This document shows positions 16,957 to 25,673 of a stretch of 64,000 bases of DNA, piece by piece (position 1 is the stretch's first letter; each line of letters begins with the position of its first letter). Origin of the DNA: Palsa-504 sp963742795. GTDB lineage: Bacteria; Actinomycetota; Actinomycetes; Streptosporangiales; Streptosporangiaceae. The notes under the pieces are model-generated. The model had not been told where the DNA came from. It made no database searches and saw only the letters and a list, made by a program, of their open reading frames with translations. The DNA lies in the NCBI GenBank assembly GCA_963742795.1, contig CAVUNL010000002.1, forward strand, positions 124,001 to 188,000. The letters run 5' to 3'. Position numbers and translations under genes: made by a program.

Positions 16957-17966
16957 TGGCGGGCCGTGATGAACTCGGCGATCGCGGTCAGCTCGGCGCG
17001 GACGTTGGCGGGCAGGTCGATGTCGGCCAGGCTGGCGTTGGCCGCGGCCAGTTCGGCGTCGGCCTCGGCCTCGGCCCACTGCTTGCCGCCCGCGGCGACG
17101 ATCAGGTCGGCCGCGCGGATCAGGTCGTCTTCGGACAGCGGCCGCGGGTCGGTGAGCAGGGCGTGCAGGTCGGCGGCCTCGGGCGTGCCGCTGGTCAGCG
17201 CGGCCACCACCGGCAGTGACTTCTTGCGGGCCCGCAGGTCGGCGCGCACCGGCTTGCCGGTGACCTCGGGCGCGCCCCAGATGCCGAGCAGGTCGTCGGT
17301 GAGCTGGAAGGCCTGCCCGACGTGCGCGCCGAACCCGGCCAGGGCCATGGCCAGCGTGGGCGGGGCGCCGAGGTGCACCGCGCCGATGCTGCACGCGCAG
17401 GCCATCAGCGCGGCGGTCTTGTTGCCCGCCATCTCCAGGCACTCGGTCAGCGTCACGTCGTCGCGCTTCTCGAAGGCCAGGTCCGCGCCCTGCCCGGCGA
17501 TCAGCCGCTGCACCGCGGCGGACAGGCAGCGGGCCGCCCAGGGACCCTGCGGGGTGCCGTCCTCGAGCAGCATGTCCTGGGCCAGGGCCAGCAGCGCGTC
17601 GCCGGCCAGGATGGCGGCGCCGATGCCGAACACGGTCCAGGCGGTAGGCCGGTGCCGGCGTTCGGTATCGCCGTCCATGATGTCGTCGTGCAGGAGCGAC
17701 CAGTTGTGCACCAGTTCCACCGCGACCGCGGCGGTCACGCCACGCTCGGGCGCCGCGCCGGTGGCGCGGGCGGACAGCAGGGCCAGGGCGGGCCGCAGCG
17801 CCTTGCCGCTGCCGCCCCCAGTCGGGTTGCCCTCGGCGTCGGCGAAGCCGAAGTGATACGCCGCGACCACGCGGACGTCCGGCGTCAGCCGGCCGATGGC
17901 CGCCTCGATCGCCGGGCTCACCAGGTCCCGCGCCAGGGCCACACCCTCAGGCATCACTGCAGTCAC
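16950..17966 (-). CDS. Polyprenyl (farnesyl-type) diphosphate synthase
   Basis: Condenses IPP with allylic diphosphates to supply farnesyl diphosphate for squalene. The 338-residue protein has the first Asp-rich motif LLHDDIMDGD (about 92-101) and the second FQLTDDLLGIWG (about 222-233). In the hopanoid operon farnesyl diphosphate is the expected product, since HpnC/D/E need it. The start GTG 17966 overlaps the hpnE stop (GTGA). Chain length cannot be read with certainty from the residues before the first motif. Confidence 0.92.
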   Translation of the reverse strand: MTAVMPEGVALARDLVSPAIEAAIGRLTPDVRVVAAYHFGFADAEGNPTGGGSGKALRPALALLSARATGAAPERGVTAAVAVELVHNWSLLHDDIMDGDTERRHRPTAWTVFGIGAAILAGDALLALAQDMLLEDGTPQGPWAARCLSAAVQRLIAGQGADLAFEKRDDVTLTECLEMAGNKTAALMACACSIGAVHLGAPPTLAMALAGFGAHVGQAFQLTDDLLGIWGAPEVTGKPVRADLRARKKSLPVVAALTSGTPEAADLHALLTDPRPLSEDDLIRAADLIVAAGGKQWAEAEADAELAAANASLADIDLPANVRAELTAIAEFITARQW

Positions 17967-19846
17967 TGACGTTCCCCTATCGTTGAGGTCGGTGCGTTCG
18001 CTTCAGAACCGGAAAGTACGGAATCGGAATATCCGGCGTCGGGATGTCCGGATGCGGGATGCCCGGCGTCGGGATGTCCGGGTGCGGGATGTCCGGGTGC
18101 GGGATGTCCGGGTGCGGGATGTCCGGGTGCGGGATGTCCGGGCACGGGATGTCCGGGCACGGAGAGGACCGTGCGGCGGAGTTCGATCGCGGCGGCTAGG
18201 CCGCTGCGGACCGCGCTCTCCATGGTGTCGGGCCATCCGGTCGCGGTCCACGCGCCAGCCAGGACCAGGCCCGGCAGGTTCGTGGCCGCAGCCGGGCGGA
18301 GCCGGGCGGTACCGGGCGCCTGGCGGAACGTCGCACGCCGCTCACGGGTGACGAAGAACTCGATGACCTGCGCCTCGCGCGCGGCCGGGAACAGCTCGGC
18401 CAGAGCGGGGACGAACTGCTCGCGCAGCGCGGCCGCGGGCACGTCCACGTACTCGTCCGCCGCCGACAGCGAGATGGCCAGGTACTGGGGCCCGCTCGCA
18501 GCGCCGCCCGCAGCGTCATGAAACCCGGGTTTCACTTCGTTAGAGCCAAGTGAAACCCGGGTTTCATCTCGTTCATCCGGTTGAGTTCGCCGGTCGAGGC
18601 CGGAGATGCGGGTGCGGTCGAAGACCCACTGGACGGGCGAGTCGATGGCGGCGGCGAAGGGCTGGTCCATCACCGGGCGGTCGTAGATCACGTGCACGTT
18701 GACGATGGGCGAGGCGCCGAGGCCCGCCCAGCCCGCGACGGTCGCGTCGGGCAGCGCGCCCGGCGGGATCAGGCGCGCGGCGGCCTCATGCGGCACAGCC
18801 AGGACCACGGCGTCCGCCAGGATCTCGGTCGCGGCGGCGGACGGGCTGGCGGCGGACTCGGCGTCGGCATCCGCAGGGCGGGCGAGGCGGACGCGGAAAA
18901 GGGGGCGGGAGTGGTCGCTGGGTGCGGCGGCGGAGGCGGAGGCGGAGGCGGCCGAGGCGGAGGCGGCCGAGGCGGAGGCGGAGGCGGAGGCGGAGGCGGC
19001 CGAGGCGGAGGCGGAGGCGGAGGCGGCCGAGGCGGAGGCGGAGGCGGAGGCGGAGGCGGAGGCGGCCGAGGCGACGGGGGGTGAGGCGGGGGCGAGGGCG
19101 GCGTCATCGACTTCGATGGCGGCGACTTTGGCGTTGAGCAGGATCTGGGCGCCGAGCTTGGTCAGCAGGGTGGCGCCGGCGTCGCCGTGCAGTTCGCCCA
19201 GGGGGAAGGCGGGGACGCCGATGTCGGCGGCGTTGTTCTTGCCCAGCAGGCCGGTCTTGACCACGGTCGCGGCCAGCGAGAGGGACGCGTCGTCGCCCGC
19301 GATGTTCAGGGCCGAGACGGTGAACAGGTCCCACAGGGCCCGGCGGGCGCGCTCGCTCTGGCCACGGGCCGCTAGCCAGTCACCGAAGCGCTGCTCGTCG
19401 ACCCCGGGACGGGCCGGGTCGACGAAGCGCATGGCCAGAGCGGGCCGTGCCACGCTGGTCCGTTCGGACAACGAAAGAAAGGGGTACCGGCCCAGAGCGG
19501 GCAGCATATGCAGGGGGCCAGGCAGCGCGGTCCTGCGGAGCCGGCCGCGCCGCGGGATCGGGCCGGGGGCCAGCACGCTCACGTCGAAGCGATCCTGGAT
19601 CGGGGCGTGCTCGGTCATGCCGAGCCTGCCGAGCAGGTCGCGGTAGGCGGTGCAGCAGCCCAGGAAGATGTGCTGGCCGGTGTCGACGGTCAGGTCGTCG
19701 CGGCTGAACGAGCAGGTCGCGCCGCCCAGCCGGGGCCGGGCCTCGAGCAGGGTGACCGCCGCGCCCGCCTCGGCGAGCGCGATCGCGGCGGTGATCCCGG
19801 CCAGGCCGCCGCCGATCACGGCCACCCGCGGAGCCGGCGGGCTCAT
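17963..19846 (-). CDS. hpnE: Hydroxysqualene dehydroxylase HpnE (FAD-dependent), with repeat insertions
   Basis: Reduces hydroxysqualene to squalene in the HpnC-HpnD-HpnE route. The FAD-binding N-terminus reads VAVIGGGLAGITAAIALAEAG (about 9-29) and the C-terminal FAD contact is LVLAGAWTATGWPDTMESA. At 627 residues it is far longer than the usual 420-460. Three insertions explain this: an Ala/Ser tract of about 50 residues near 258-310 coded by GAGGCG-type repeats, a short segment (ETRVSLGSNEVKPGFH) coded by the palindrome pair at 18519-18566, and a C-terminal tail of PGHPA repeats. All keep frame and lie between conserved blocks, so the enzyme may still work. Confidence 0.92.
   Translation of the reverse strand: MSPPAPRVAVIGGGLAGITAAIALAEAGAAVTLLEARPRLGGATCSFSRDDLTVDTGQHIFLGCCTAYRDLLGRLGMTEHAPIQDRFDVSVLAPGPIPRRGRLRRTALPGPLHMLPALGRYPFLSLSERTSVARPALAMRFVDPARPGVDEQRFGDWLAARGQSERARRALWDLFTVSALNIAGDDASLSLAATVVKTGLLGKNNAADIGVPAFPLGELHGDAGATLLTKLGAQILLNAKVAAIEVDDAALAPASPPVASAASASASASASASAASASASASAASASASASASAASASAASASASAAAPSDHSRPLFRVRLARPADADAESAASPSAAATEILADAVVLAVPHEAAARLIPPGALPDATVAGWAGLGASPIVNVHVIYDRPVMDQPFAAAIDSPVQWVFDRTRISGLDRRTQPDERDETRVSLGSNEVKPGFHDAAGGAASGPQYLAISLSAADEYVDVPAAALREQFVPALAELFPAAREAQVIEFFVTRERRATFRQAPGTARLRPAAATNLPGLVLAGAWTATGWPDTMESAVRSGLAAAIELRRTVLSVPGHPVPGHPAPGHPAPGHPAPGHPAPGHPDAGHPASGHPDAGYSDSVLSGSEANAPTSTIGERQ
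18062..18165. repeat. 15-bp tandem repeat coding the PGHPA tail of HpnE
   Basis: Variants of TCCGGGTGCGGGATG follow one another about seven times. On the minus strand they encode PGHPA/PGHPD repeats after the last conserved HpnE block. Confidence 0.85.
18519..18566. repeat. Intact REP-like palindrome pair inside hpnE
   Basis: TGAAACCCGGGTTTCA occurs at 18519-18534 and 18551-18566 with a 16-bp spacer. It is the uninterrupted form of the unit that is split by an insertion at 4095-4365. It adds residues to HpnE without breaking the frame. Confidence 0.9.
18928..19077. repeat. GAGGCG hexanucleotide repeat tract in hpnE
   Basis: About 150 bp built from GAGGCG and GAGGCGGCC units. On the minus strand it encodes alternating Ala-Ser. 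The opposite strand is free of stops only because of the repeat composition. Confidence 0.9.
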
Positions 19847-20775
19847 CCGAACCTCCCGGTCAGGGCCTTGACCGCGACCGTGGCCTTCTCCCGGCCGGAC
19901 AGCGAGATCCGGCCGCGCAGGACGGCGGCGGGCTCGGCGGCGATGCGCTCCAGCAGGCGGCGGTAGATGCCGGCCATGGCGCCGGTGCAGGCCGCGCTGC
20001 GGCGGTCGAGCAGGCCCAGCAGCTTCCAGCCGGCGGCGTACCAGTCGCGGGCCCGCTCGGCCTCGAACTCGACGAGCCTGGTGAATCCCGGCCCGGGGAG
20101 TATGGGGGGGCGGGCAGCCCCTCCCAAGGGGGGTCCGGGGGGATGGGTCCCCCCGGAAGGAAAGGCGGGGGGGGTCTGGGGGGGGTCGTCCCCCCCGAGG
20201 TCAACATTGAACTTGGCCAGGTCCTCGGCGGGCAGGTAGATCCGGCCGTTCTGGTGGTCCTCGCGGATGTCGCGCAGGATGTTGGTCAACTGCAGGGCCA
20301 CGCCGAGGGAGTCGGCCAGCTCGGCGGCCTGAGCCGGGTCATGGCCGGTGCCGAAGATGCCCAGGGACAGGCGGCCGATCGAGCCGGCCACGCAGCGGCA
20401 GTAGTAAAGCAGGTCGTCAAAGGTCTGGTAGCTGGTCCCGCGGACGTCGGCCACGCAGCCGTCGATGAGCTCGCCGAAGGCTGGCATGGGCACCGCGAAG
20501 TTCCGCTCCACGTCGGCCAGGGCCATCAGCACCGGGTCGTCCTGGCTGGCGGCGGTCAAAGTGGCGAGGGCCTGGCGGGCCTGCTCCAGGGCGGCGATCT
20601 TCTCCTGCGGCGGCAGCGTGCCGTCGCCGATGTCGTCGATCCGCCGGGCGAACGCGTAAATAACGGCCAGGCCGCGCCGCTTGGCGGGCGGCAGCAGCCT
20701 GATGCCGTAAGCGAAGTTCCTGGCCTGTGACCAGGTGATCCGTTCGCATTCGGCGTATGCCTCGCTCAGTTCCAC
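19843..20775 (-). CDS. hpnD: Presqualene diphosphate synthase HpnD
   Basis: Joins two farnesyl diphosphates to presqualene diphosphate. The trans-isoprenyl diphosphate synthase fold shows the two Asp-rich motifs: FARRIDDIGDG (about 43-53) and LTNILRDIREDHQNGRIYLP (about 163-182). A proline/glycine-rich insertion of about 35 residues after KFNVDLGG (about 190-228) is coded by a low-complexity region at about 20095-20200 that includes the G/C-run element also found in hpnG. The stop overlaps the hpnE start (ATGA). Length 310 against the usual 270-280 matches the insertion. Confidence 0.93.
   Translation of the reverse strand: MELSEAYAECERITWSQARNFAYGIRLLPPAKRRGLAVIYAFARRIDDIGDGTLPPQEKIAALEQARQALATLTAASQDDPVLMALADVERNFAVPMPAFGELIDGCVADVRGTSYQTFDDLLYYCRCVAGSIGRLSLGIFGTGHDPAQAAELADSLGVALQLTNILRDIREDHQNGRIYLPAEDLAKFNVDLGGDDPPQTPPAFPSGGTHPPGPPLGGAARPPILPGPGFTRLVEFEAERARDWYAAGWKLLGLLDRRSAACTGAMAGIYRRLLERIAAEPAAVLRGRISLSGREKATVAVKALTGRFG
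20165..20197. repeat. G/C-run repeat element inside hpnD
   Basis: The string GGGTCTGGGGGGGGTCGTCC (20172-20191) with flanking runs of G and C is nearly the reverse complement of 14829-14860 in the hpnG domain. It codes part of an in-frame Pro-rich insertion. Confidence 0.7.
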
Positions 20776-20785
20776 GCTGTCGTGC

Positions 20786-21730
20786 TCACTTTCCCCTCGC
20801 GTAGGCCTTGACCAGCTCGACCAGCATCCGCGGCTTGCGCGGCCGGGCGGTGGCGATCAGCACGTCGTACCGCTGGCCCCGGATGGCGGCCAGCGCGGCC
20901 CGCCCGCCGGCCAGGTAGCCCGCCACGGCCACCCGCGCCGCGCCGCGCAGCGTACCGACCAGCGGCGCGCCCTGCTCCAGTAGCCCGGCCGCGCGGTCGG
21001 TCTCGAAGCGCATCAGGTCCCTGACGGCCAGGCCCGCCGTCGGTACGGCCAGGTCTGCCTCGGTGACGTTGAAGCGCTTCAGGTCCTCGCCCGGCAGGTA
21101 GATCCGCCCGTTGGCCAGGTCCTCGGCCACGTCCTGCCAGTGCTCGGCCAGTTGCAGGGCCGTGCAGATGTTATCGGAGAGGGCGATGCGTTCACCGGTA
21201 GCGACACCGAAGATATACAGCACGATCTGGCCGACCGGGTTTGCGGACAGCTCGCAGTACTGGGCCAGTTCGGCGAAGGTCTGGTAGCGGGCGACCCGCT
21301 GGTCCTGGCGGTTGGCCTGGATCAGGTCACGCAGCGGCTGGGCCGGGACGTGGCACTCGGCGACGGTCACGGCCATTTTCTGCATCACCGGCGATCGGGG
21401 GGTTGTGCCCTGGTAGATGCGGTCCACGTCGGCGCCGAGTTCGTCCAGCAGGCGCAGCCGCAGGTCGCCGTCGGCCTGGCCGGTCTCGCGCGCCTCGTCG
21501 CCCAGGTCGTCGGTGAGCCGGGCGAAGCCGTACAGCGCGGTCAGATGCCGCCGGTGCACGGCCGGGAGCACGCGCAGCGCGACGGGAAAGTTCTCGCCGG
21601 AGGCGTTGGCCACCACCTCTTCGGCGCGCGTCACCCCCGGGCGGACGTGCGCGCGCACATCGGTCCGGTCCGTTCCGCTACTGCCCCCGGTCACCTCGTC
21701 ATTTTCCAGGGAATGCACATTTAATTGCAA
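20786..21730 (-). CDS. hpnC: Hydroxysqualene synthase HpnC
   Basis: Converts presqualene diphosphate to hydroxysqualene. The 314-residue squalene/phytoene-synthase-type protein has GENFPVALRVLP (about 45-56), the first Asp-rich motif ARLTDDLGDEA (about 70-80) and the second LAEHWQDVAEDLANGRIYLP (about 183-202). It is the first gene of the hopanoid operon, with ten bases between its stop and hpnD. ATG 21730 is the first start, but conservation begins near residue 30, so a shorter form is possible. Confidence 0.92.
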   Translation of the reverse strand: MQLNVHSLENDEVTGGSSGTDRTDVRAHVRPGVTRAEEVVANASGENFPVALRVLPAVHRRHLTALYGFARLTDDLGDEARETGQADGDLRLRLLDELGADVDRIYQGTTPRSPVMQKMAVTVAECHVPAQPLRDLIQANRQDQRVARYQTFAELAQYCELSANPVGQIVLYIFGVATGERIALSDNICTALQLAEHWQDVAEDLANGRIYLPGEDLKRFNVTEADLAVPTAGLAVRDLMRFETDRAAGLLEQGAPLVGTLRGAARVAVAGYLAGGRAALAAIRGQRYDVLIATARPRKPRMLVELVKAYARGK

Positions 21731-22166
21731 ACAATGACGTGTGCGTCACATGACAGACGCGTCGGTTAGCGTCAGTTAGGCCACGCGCCAGGGCCCCCGG
21801 GCTTGAGGAGCTCACTACTGTTCGCACAGGTTACGCTGCGGAAAAATAGTTTTGCATCAGCGAACAACCTTATGCTAGGTAATACACCTGACGTGAATGT
21901 CAGTTTCGGGAAAGTTACACGGCAATGACATTGACAGCTCGGCGGCCGCGTGCCGTCGGCCCGGCCACGGACGCCGCGCGGGGCTGGCCCCCAGATCGCC
22001 GGCGCGTCGTTCCACCTGCGGATATTCATCCAGTCTTATCATCTTTTTTGCCGGCTCGTTCCGTGGCCAGCGCTTAGCTCTCCTTCGCACCCATACTCAA
22101 GCTTCCCCGGCCGCGCCGCCGTGCTGGGGGATAGTCGTAGTCCGATGCAGGTGGAGGTAGTCGCCC
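21731..22166. promoter_or_regulatory. Divergent promoter region between hpnC and the secreted phosphatase-like gene
   Basis: This 436-bp gap holds no convincing gene. It is unusually AT-rich for the window at about 21835-21900 and 22020-22050, as expected for promoters firing in both directions. Bases 21739-21754 (GACGTGTGCGTCACAT) are weakly palindromic. I cannot name a binding site. Confidence 0.4.
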
Positions 22167-24434
22167 ATGGCCGCCACGAGGCTGACGAACGGGCCCGCCG
22201 GACGGGCCCGCCGGAGAACTCCTGTTGCCCGCCGGGCCCGTCGGTCGGCGGGGCTGCTCGCGGTGGTCGGCGGGGGCACCTTGGCGCTCGGCATGCTGGC
22301 GGTGCCCGCCCGGGGCACGCCCGCCGCGCCCGCGGCGCCCGCCGCGAAGGCCACGTTGGCCGCTTTGGGGCGTACGGCGGCGCCGGCGACCACGACCTGC
22401 GCGCTGGGCGCCAACGGGACGTCGGTCAAGCACGTCATCTACATCCAGTTCGACAACGTGCACTACACCCGGGACAACCCCAACGTGCCCAGTGACCTGC
22501 AGCAGATGCCGAACCTGCTCAACTTCATCACCGGCAACGGGACGCTGATCGCCCGCGAGCACACGCCGCTGATCGCGCATACGGCCGACGACATCGTGAC
22601 CTCCGAGACCGGCCTGTACGGCAGCGACCAGGGCATGCCGATCGCGAACGAGTACAACTACTACACGCCGAGCGGGTCCACCGACACGGCCGGCTCGTTC
22701 GCGTACTGGACCGACCCGATCGTGGACTACAACACCACGACCAGCGCCCCGGCCGGCGACAGCCACTACACGCTGGTCACCGCGCAGGGCAAGAACGCCC
22801 CGGCGCCGTGGGTGCCCTACACCCGGGCGGGCTGCGACTTCGGCTCGGTGGCGGCGGCCGACACCGAGCTCGAGAACACCCTGCCGGATATCCCGCTGGT
22901 CTACGGGGCCAACTCGGCCGAGGCCAAGGAGGCCGAGAACCCCAAGCTGGCGAACAAGGCCGAGGCGGACTTCATGGGCCTGTCCGTGCACTGCGCGCAC
23001 GGGTCGCCGGTCTGCGCCAACGGCGGGGTGCCCGACCTGCTGCCCGGCGAGCCGGGCGGGTATACGGGCTACAAGACGCTGTTCGGCAACAAGTTCATCC
23101 AGCCGGTGATCAGCCCGTCCGGCCCGGTGCGCGACCTGAACGGGAACGTGATCAAGGATCCGACCGGCGACATCGGGTTCCCCGGGTACGACGGGCTGAT
23201 CGGCCCGGTGGGGCTGGCCTACACCCTGGACCTGCAGACGCACGGCATCCCGGTGACCTTCACGTACCTGTCCGACGTGCACGACAACTGGACCACCGGG
23301 GCTGGCCTGGGTCCGGGCACCCCCACCTACGAGAGCCAGCTGCGCGTGGAGAATGCCGCCTTCGGGACCTTCTTTTCCGACCTGGCCGCGGCCGGGATCA
23401 CCAAAGCCAACACGCTGTTCGTGATCACCGCCGACGAGGGCGACCACTTCGTCGGCTCCTCGCCTGCTCCCGCTTCCTGCAACGGCGTGACCGTCGCGTG
23501 CTCCTACAGCAAGGTCGGCGAGGTCGACGGCAACCTGACCGGGATGCTGGCGGCGCGCGGGGTCAGCACGCCGTTCGACGTGGCGGCGGACTCCGCGCCG
23601 ATCGTTTACGCGCACGGGCAGCCTGCCCGTTCCGCTTCGCCGGTTCGCGCGATGGAGCGCGCCGCGGCCGGGCTGACCGCGACCGACCTGGCCACCGGGC
23701 AGGGCGTGATGGTGGCCAAGTACCTGGCCGACCCGGTGGAGATGAATATTCTGCACATGGTCACCGGGGACCCGAAACGTACCGGCACGTTCGCGCTGTT
23801 CGCGAACCCGGACTTCTGGCTGAGCAGCGGGTCGGCCAAGTGCGGCAGCTCATGCGTCAGCGAGCCGAGCGGGCAGGACGCGTGGAACCACGGCGACGTT
23901 TCGCCTTCGATCAACACGACCTGGCTCGGGCTCGCCGGGCCCGGCGTGGCGCATGTGGGGGTCAACAAGGCGATCTGGTCTGACCACACCGACATCCAGC
24001 CCACCATGCTGGCCCTGCTCGGGCTGCGCGATGACTACGTGCCGGATGGCGTGGTCCTGGGCGACGTCATCGAGCCGACGGCACTGCCGCCCGCGATGCT
24101 CTCCAGCTACCCGACGCTGCGCAAGCTGAGCCAGGTGTACACCCAGCTCGAGGCCGCGGTCGGGAAGTTCGGCCTGGATACGCTGGCCGCCTCTACCCGG
24201 GCGCTGGCCAGCAACGCCCCCGGCGATGCCACCTACACCTCGATCGAGGGCCAGCTCACGTCGCTGGGCGCCGCGCGCGACGCGCTCGCGGGGCAGATTC
24301 AGGCGCTGCTGACCGGCGCGGAGTTCGGCGGCCAGCCGCTCAGTACCAGCAAGTCGGGCAAGAAGGCCTTGTCCAAGCTGATCGCCCAGGCCAACGCGCT
24401 GCTGGCCCAGGCCGGCACGCTGGCTAACGCTTAG
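22167..24434 (+). CDS. Secreted alkaline-phosphatase-superfamily protein
   Basis: The 755-residue product starts with a twin-Arg/Arg-rich N-region and hydrophobic core (SAGLLAVVGGGTLALGMLAVP, about 27-47) ending in Ala-Xaa-Ala-type sites, so it is probably exported. The body has alkaline-phosphatase/phosphodiesterase-type motifs: HVIYIQFDNVHY with Asp (about 88-99), a nucleophile-region HTADDIVTSETGLYG, LFVITADEGDHF (Asp-Glu-Gly-Asp-His metal site) and SDHTDIQPTMLALLG (His-Thr-Asp). The C-terminal 120 residues are Ala/Leu-rich and possibly coiled coil. Substrate unknown; phosphonate, nucleotide or phospholipid monoesters are all possible. The GGAGG at 22152-22156 supports the start. Confidence 0.85.
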   Translation: MAATRLTNGPAGRARRRTPVARRARRSAGLLAVVGGGTLALGMLAVPARGTPAAPAAPAAKATLAALGRTAAPATTTCALGANGTSVKHVIYIQFDNVHYTRDNPNVPSDLQQMPNLLNFITGNGTLIAREHTPLIAHTADDIVTSETGLYGSDQGMPIANEYNYYTPSGSTDTAGSFAYWTDPIVDYNTTTSAPAGDSHYTLVTAQGKNAPAPWVPYTRAGCDFGSVAAADTELENTLPDIPLVYGANSAEAKEAENPKLANKAEADFMGLSVHCAHGSPVCANGGVPDLLPGEPGGYTGYKTLFGNKFIQPVISPSGPVRDLNGNVIKDPTGDIGFPGYDGLIGPVGLAYTLDLQTHGIPVTFTYLSDVHDNWTTGAGLGPGTPTYESQLRVENAAFGTFFSDLAAAGITKANTLFVITADEGDHFVGSSPAPASCNGVTVACSYSKVGEVDGNLTGMLAARGVSTPFDVAADSAPIVYAHGQPARSASPVRAMERAAAGLTATDLATGQGVMVAKYLADPVEMNILHMVTGDPKRTGTFALFANPDFWLSSGSAKCGSSCVSEPSGQDAWNHGDVSPSINTTWLGLAGPGVAHVGVNKAIWSDHTDIQPTMLALLGLRDDYVPDGVVLGDVIEPTALPPAMLSSYPTLRKLSQVYTQLEAAVGKFGLDTLAASTRALASNAPGDATYTSIEGQLTSLGAARDALAGQIQALLTGAEFGGQPLSTSKSGKKALSKLIAQANALLAQAGTLANA

Positions 24435-24451
24435 GGTTTTGCCTGGCGGGC

Positions 24452-25573
24452 TTATGTCCGCCAGATCAGGACCAGAGCGCAGTCGTCGGAGCCGCCGCCC
24501 GCGCGCTGCACGTTGGTCACCAGGGCCGGGGCGCCGGCCTTGAAGCCGCTGGTCAGCATCAGTTCGGCCTCGCCTAGCAGGCGGTCGGTGCCGGCGTCGA
24601 TGTCCCGGCCGGGCGCCTCCACCAGCCCGTCGGTGTAGAGCATCAGCGCGTCGCCGCGCTGGAGCACCCCGCGTTCGGTCTCGGCCGCGGCTCCGCGCAG
24701 GTCGGGGACCACGCCGAGCACGATCCCGTGGGCCCGGGTCAGGCCCCAGCGGCCCGCCGCGGCGTCGTAGTGCACGGCGGGCGGGTGCCCGGCCGAGTCG
24801 ATCACGTACTCCCCCGAGGCCAGGTCGAGCGACAGGTGCACCGCGGTGACGAAGCCCTCCGCGGCCGCGCCACGCCGCCGCATGTAGGCGTTGCAGGCGG
24901 GCAGGAACTCCTCCCTCGGCACCGAGCCGAGCAGCCCGCCGAACGCGCCGGACAGCAGCAGGGCCCTGGTCCCGGCGTCGATGCCCTTGCCGGACACGTC
25001 GACCAGCGCGACCTCGAGCGTCTTGCTGTCGCAGAACGACACCACGAAATCACCGCCGAACGAGGAGCCGCCGGCTGGCCTGAGCACCGCCGCCGAGCCC
25101 CACCCCTCGCCCAGCGGGGGCAGCTTGCCCTGGGCCTGGATGCGGTCCCGCAGCTCAAGCAGCATCCGGTCACCGCGCAGGCCCTGGACGCCGAGCTTCT
25201 TGCGGGTCCGGGCCAGGACGTAGGCGAAGACAGCGGTCAGCGCGATGGTGGCCACGATCCCGGCCCCGGCCTTGCCCTTCACCACGTCGTAGATCAGCGC
25301 GCCGGCCACGACGGCGAAGAAGATGCGCAGCGCCCGGGGCCACATCAGCAGGCCGCCAGCCAGGATCGGCAAGATCATCACGCCGGGCGAGAACCACCAC
25401 ACCGAGACGTGCACGGCCGCCACCGAGATGGCGATCACCGCGACCGACAAGATGAACGCCATCCGGCGGTTCCGGGTGATGAACTGCTTGGTCAGCTGGG
25501 TACGCAGGACCTGGAGGACCCCGCCGATCCGCCGCGCGCGGCGGCGGCCGTGGGTCGGCGGCGGGGTAACCAT
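24452..25573 (-). CDS. Membrane PP2C/SpoIIE-type serine phosphatase
   Basis: The 373-residue protein has three hydrophobic segments in the first 110 residues (AFILSVAVIAISVAAVHVSV; VMILPILAGGLLM; GIVATIALTAVFAYVLA) and a cytoplasmic PP2C-type phosphatase domain. Metal-binding Asp residues are seen in GGDFVVSFCD, VALVDVSGKGIDAGTRA, LMLYTDGLVEA and GGSDDCALVLI. Such enzymes dephosphorylate anti-sigma-factor antagonists. ATG 25573 is chosen; an in-frame GTG at 25603 lies inside a tandem repeat. It is divergent from the Eis-like gene. Confidence 0.9.
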   Translation of the reverse strand: MVTPPPTHGRRRARRIGGVLQVLRTQLTKQFITRNRRMAFILSVAVIAISVAAVHVSVWWFSPGVMILPILAGGLLMWPRALRIFFAVVAGALIYDVVKGKAGAGIVATIALTAVFAYVLARTRKKLGVQGLRGDRMLLELRDRIQAQGKLPPLGEGWGSAAVLRPAGGSSFGGDFVVSFCDSKTLEVALVDVSGKGIDAGTRALLLSGAFGGLLGSVPREEFLPACNAYMRRRGAAAEGFVTAVHLSLDLASGEYVIDSAGHPPAVHYDAAAGRWGLTRAHGIVLGVVPDLRGAAAETERGVLQRGDALMLYTDGLVEAPGRDIDAGTDRLLGEAELMLTSGFKAGAPALVTNVQRAGGGSDDCALVLIWRT

Positions 25574-25576
25574 GAT

Positions 25577-25614
25577 GCGCGCACTGTAGTCGATCGCGCG
25601 CACTGCAGTCGATC
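25577..25614. promoter_or_regulatory. 19-bp tandem repeat in a divergent promoter
   Basis: GCGCGCACTGTAGTCGATC (25577-25595) is followed at once by GCGCGCACTGCAGTCGATC (25596-25614), one mismatch. The second copy contains the palindrome ACTGCAGT. The position between the starts of the phosphatase and acetyltransferase genes suggests a double operator, though duplication by slippage is possible. Confidence 0.5.
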
Positions 25615-25673
25615 AGAGGCCCGGACGGTCTAAACCAGTCGCATCGGTGTGGAAGGCGAGGTACGAAGGCATC

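Noticed and set aside
18769..19137. Poly-Pro and poly-Arg frames on both strands in the hpnE repeat tract
   Set aside because: They arise from the GAGGCG repeat, which has no stop in any frame.
22074..23756. 560-codon minus-strand frame opposite the secreted phosphatase-like gene
   Set aside because: Antisense shadow with Val/Arg/Gly-rich composition; the plus-strand gene has a signal peptide and clear motifs.
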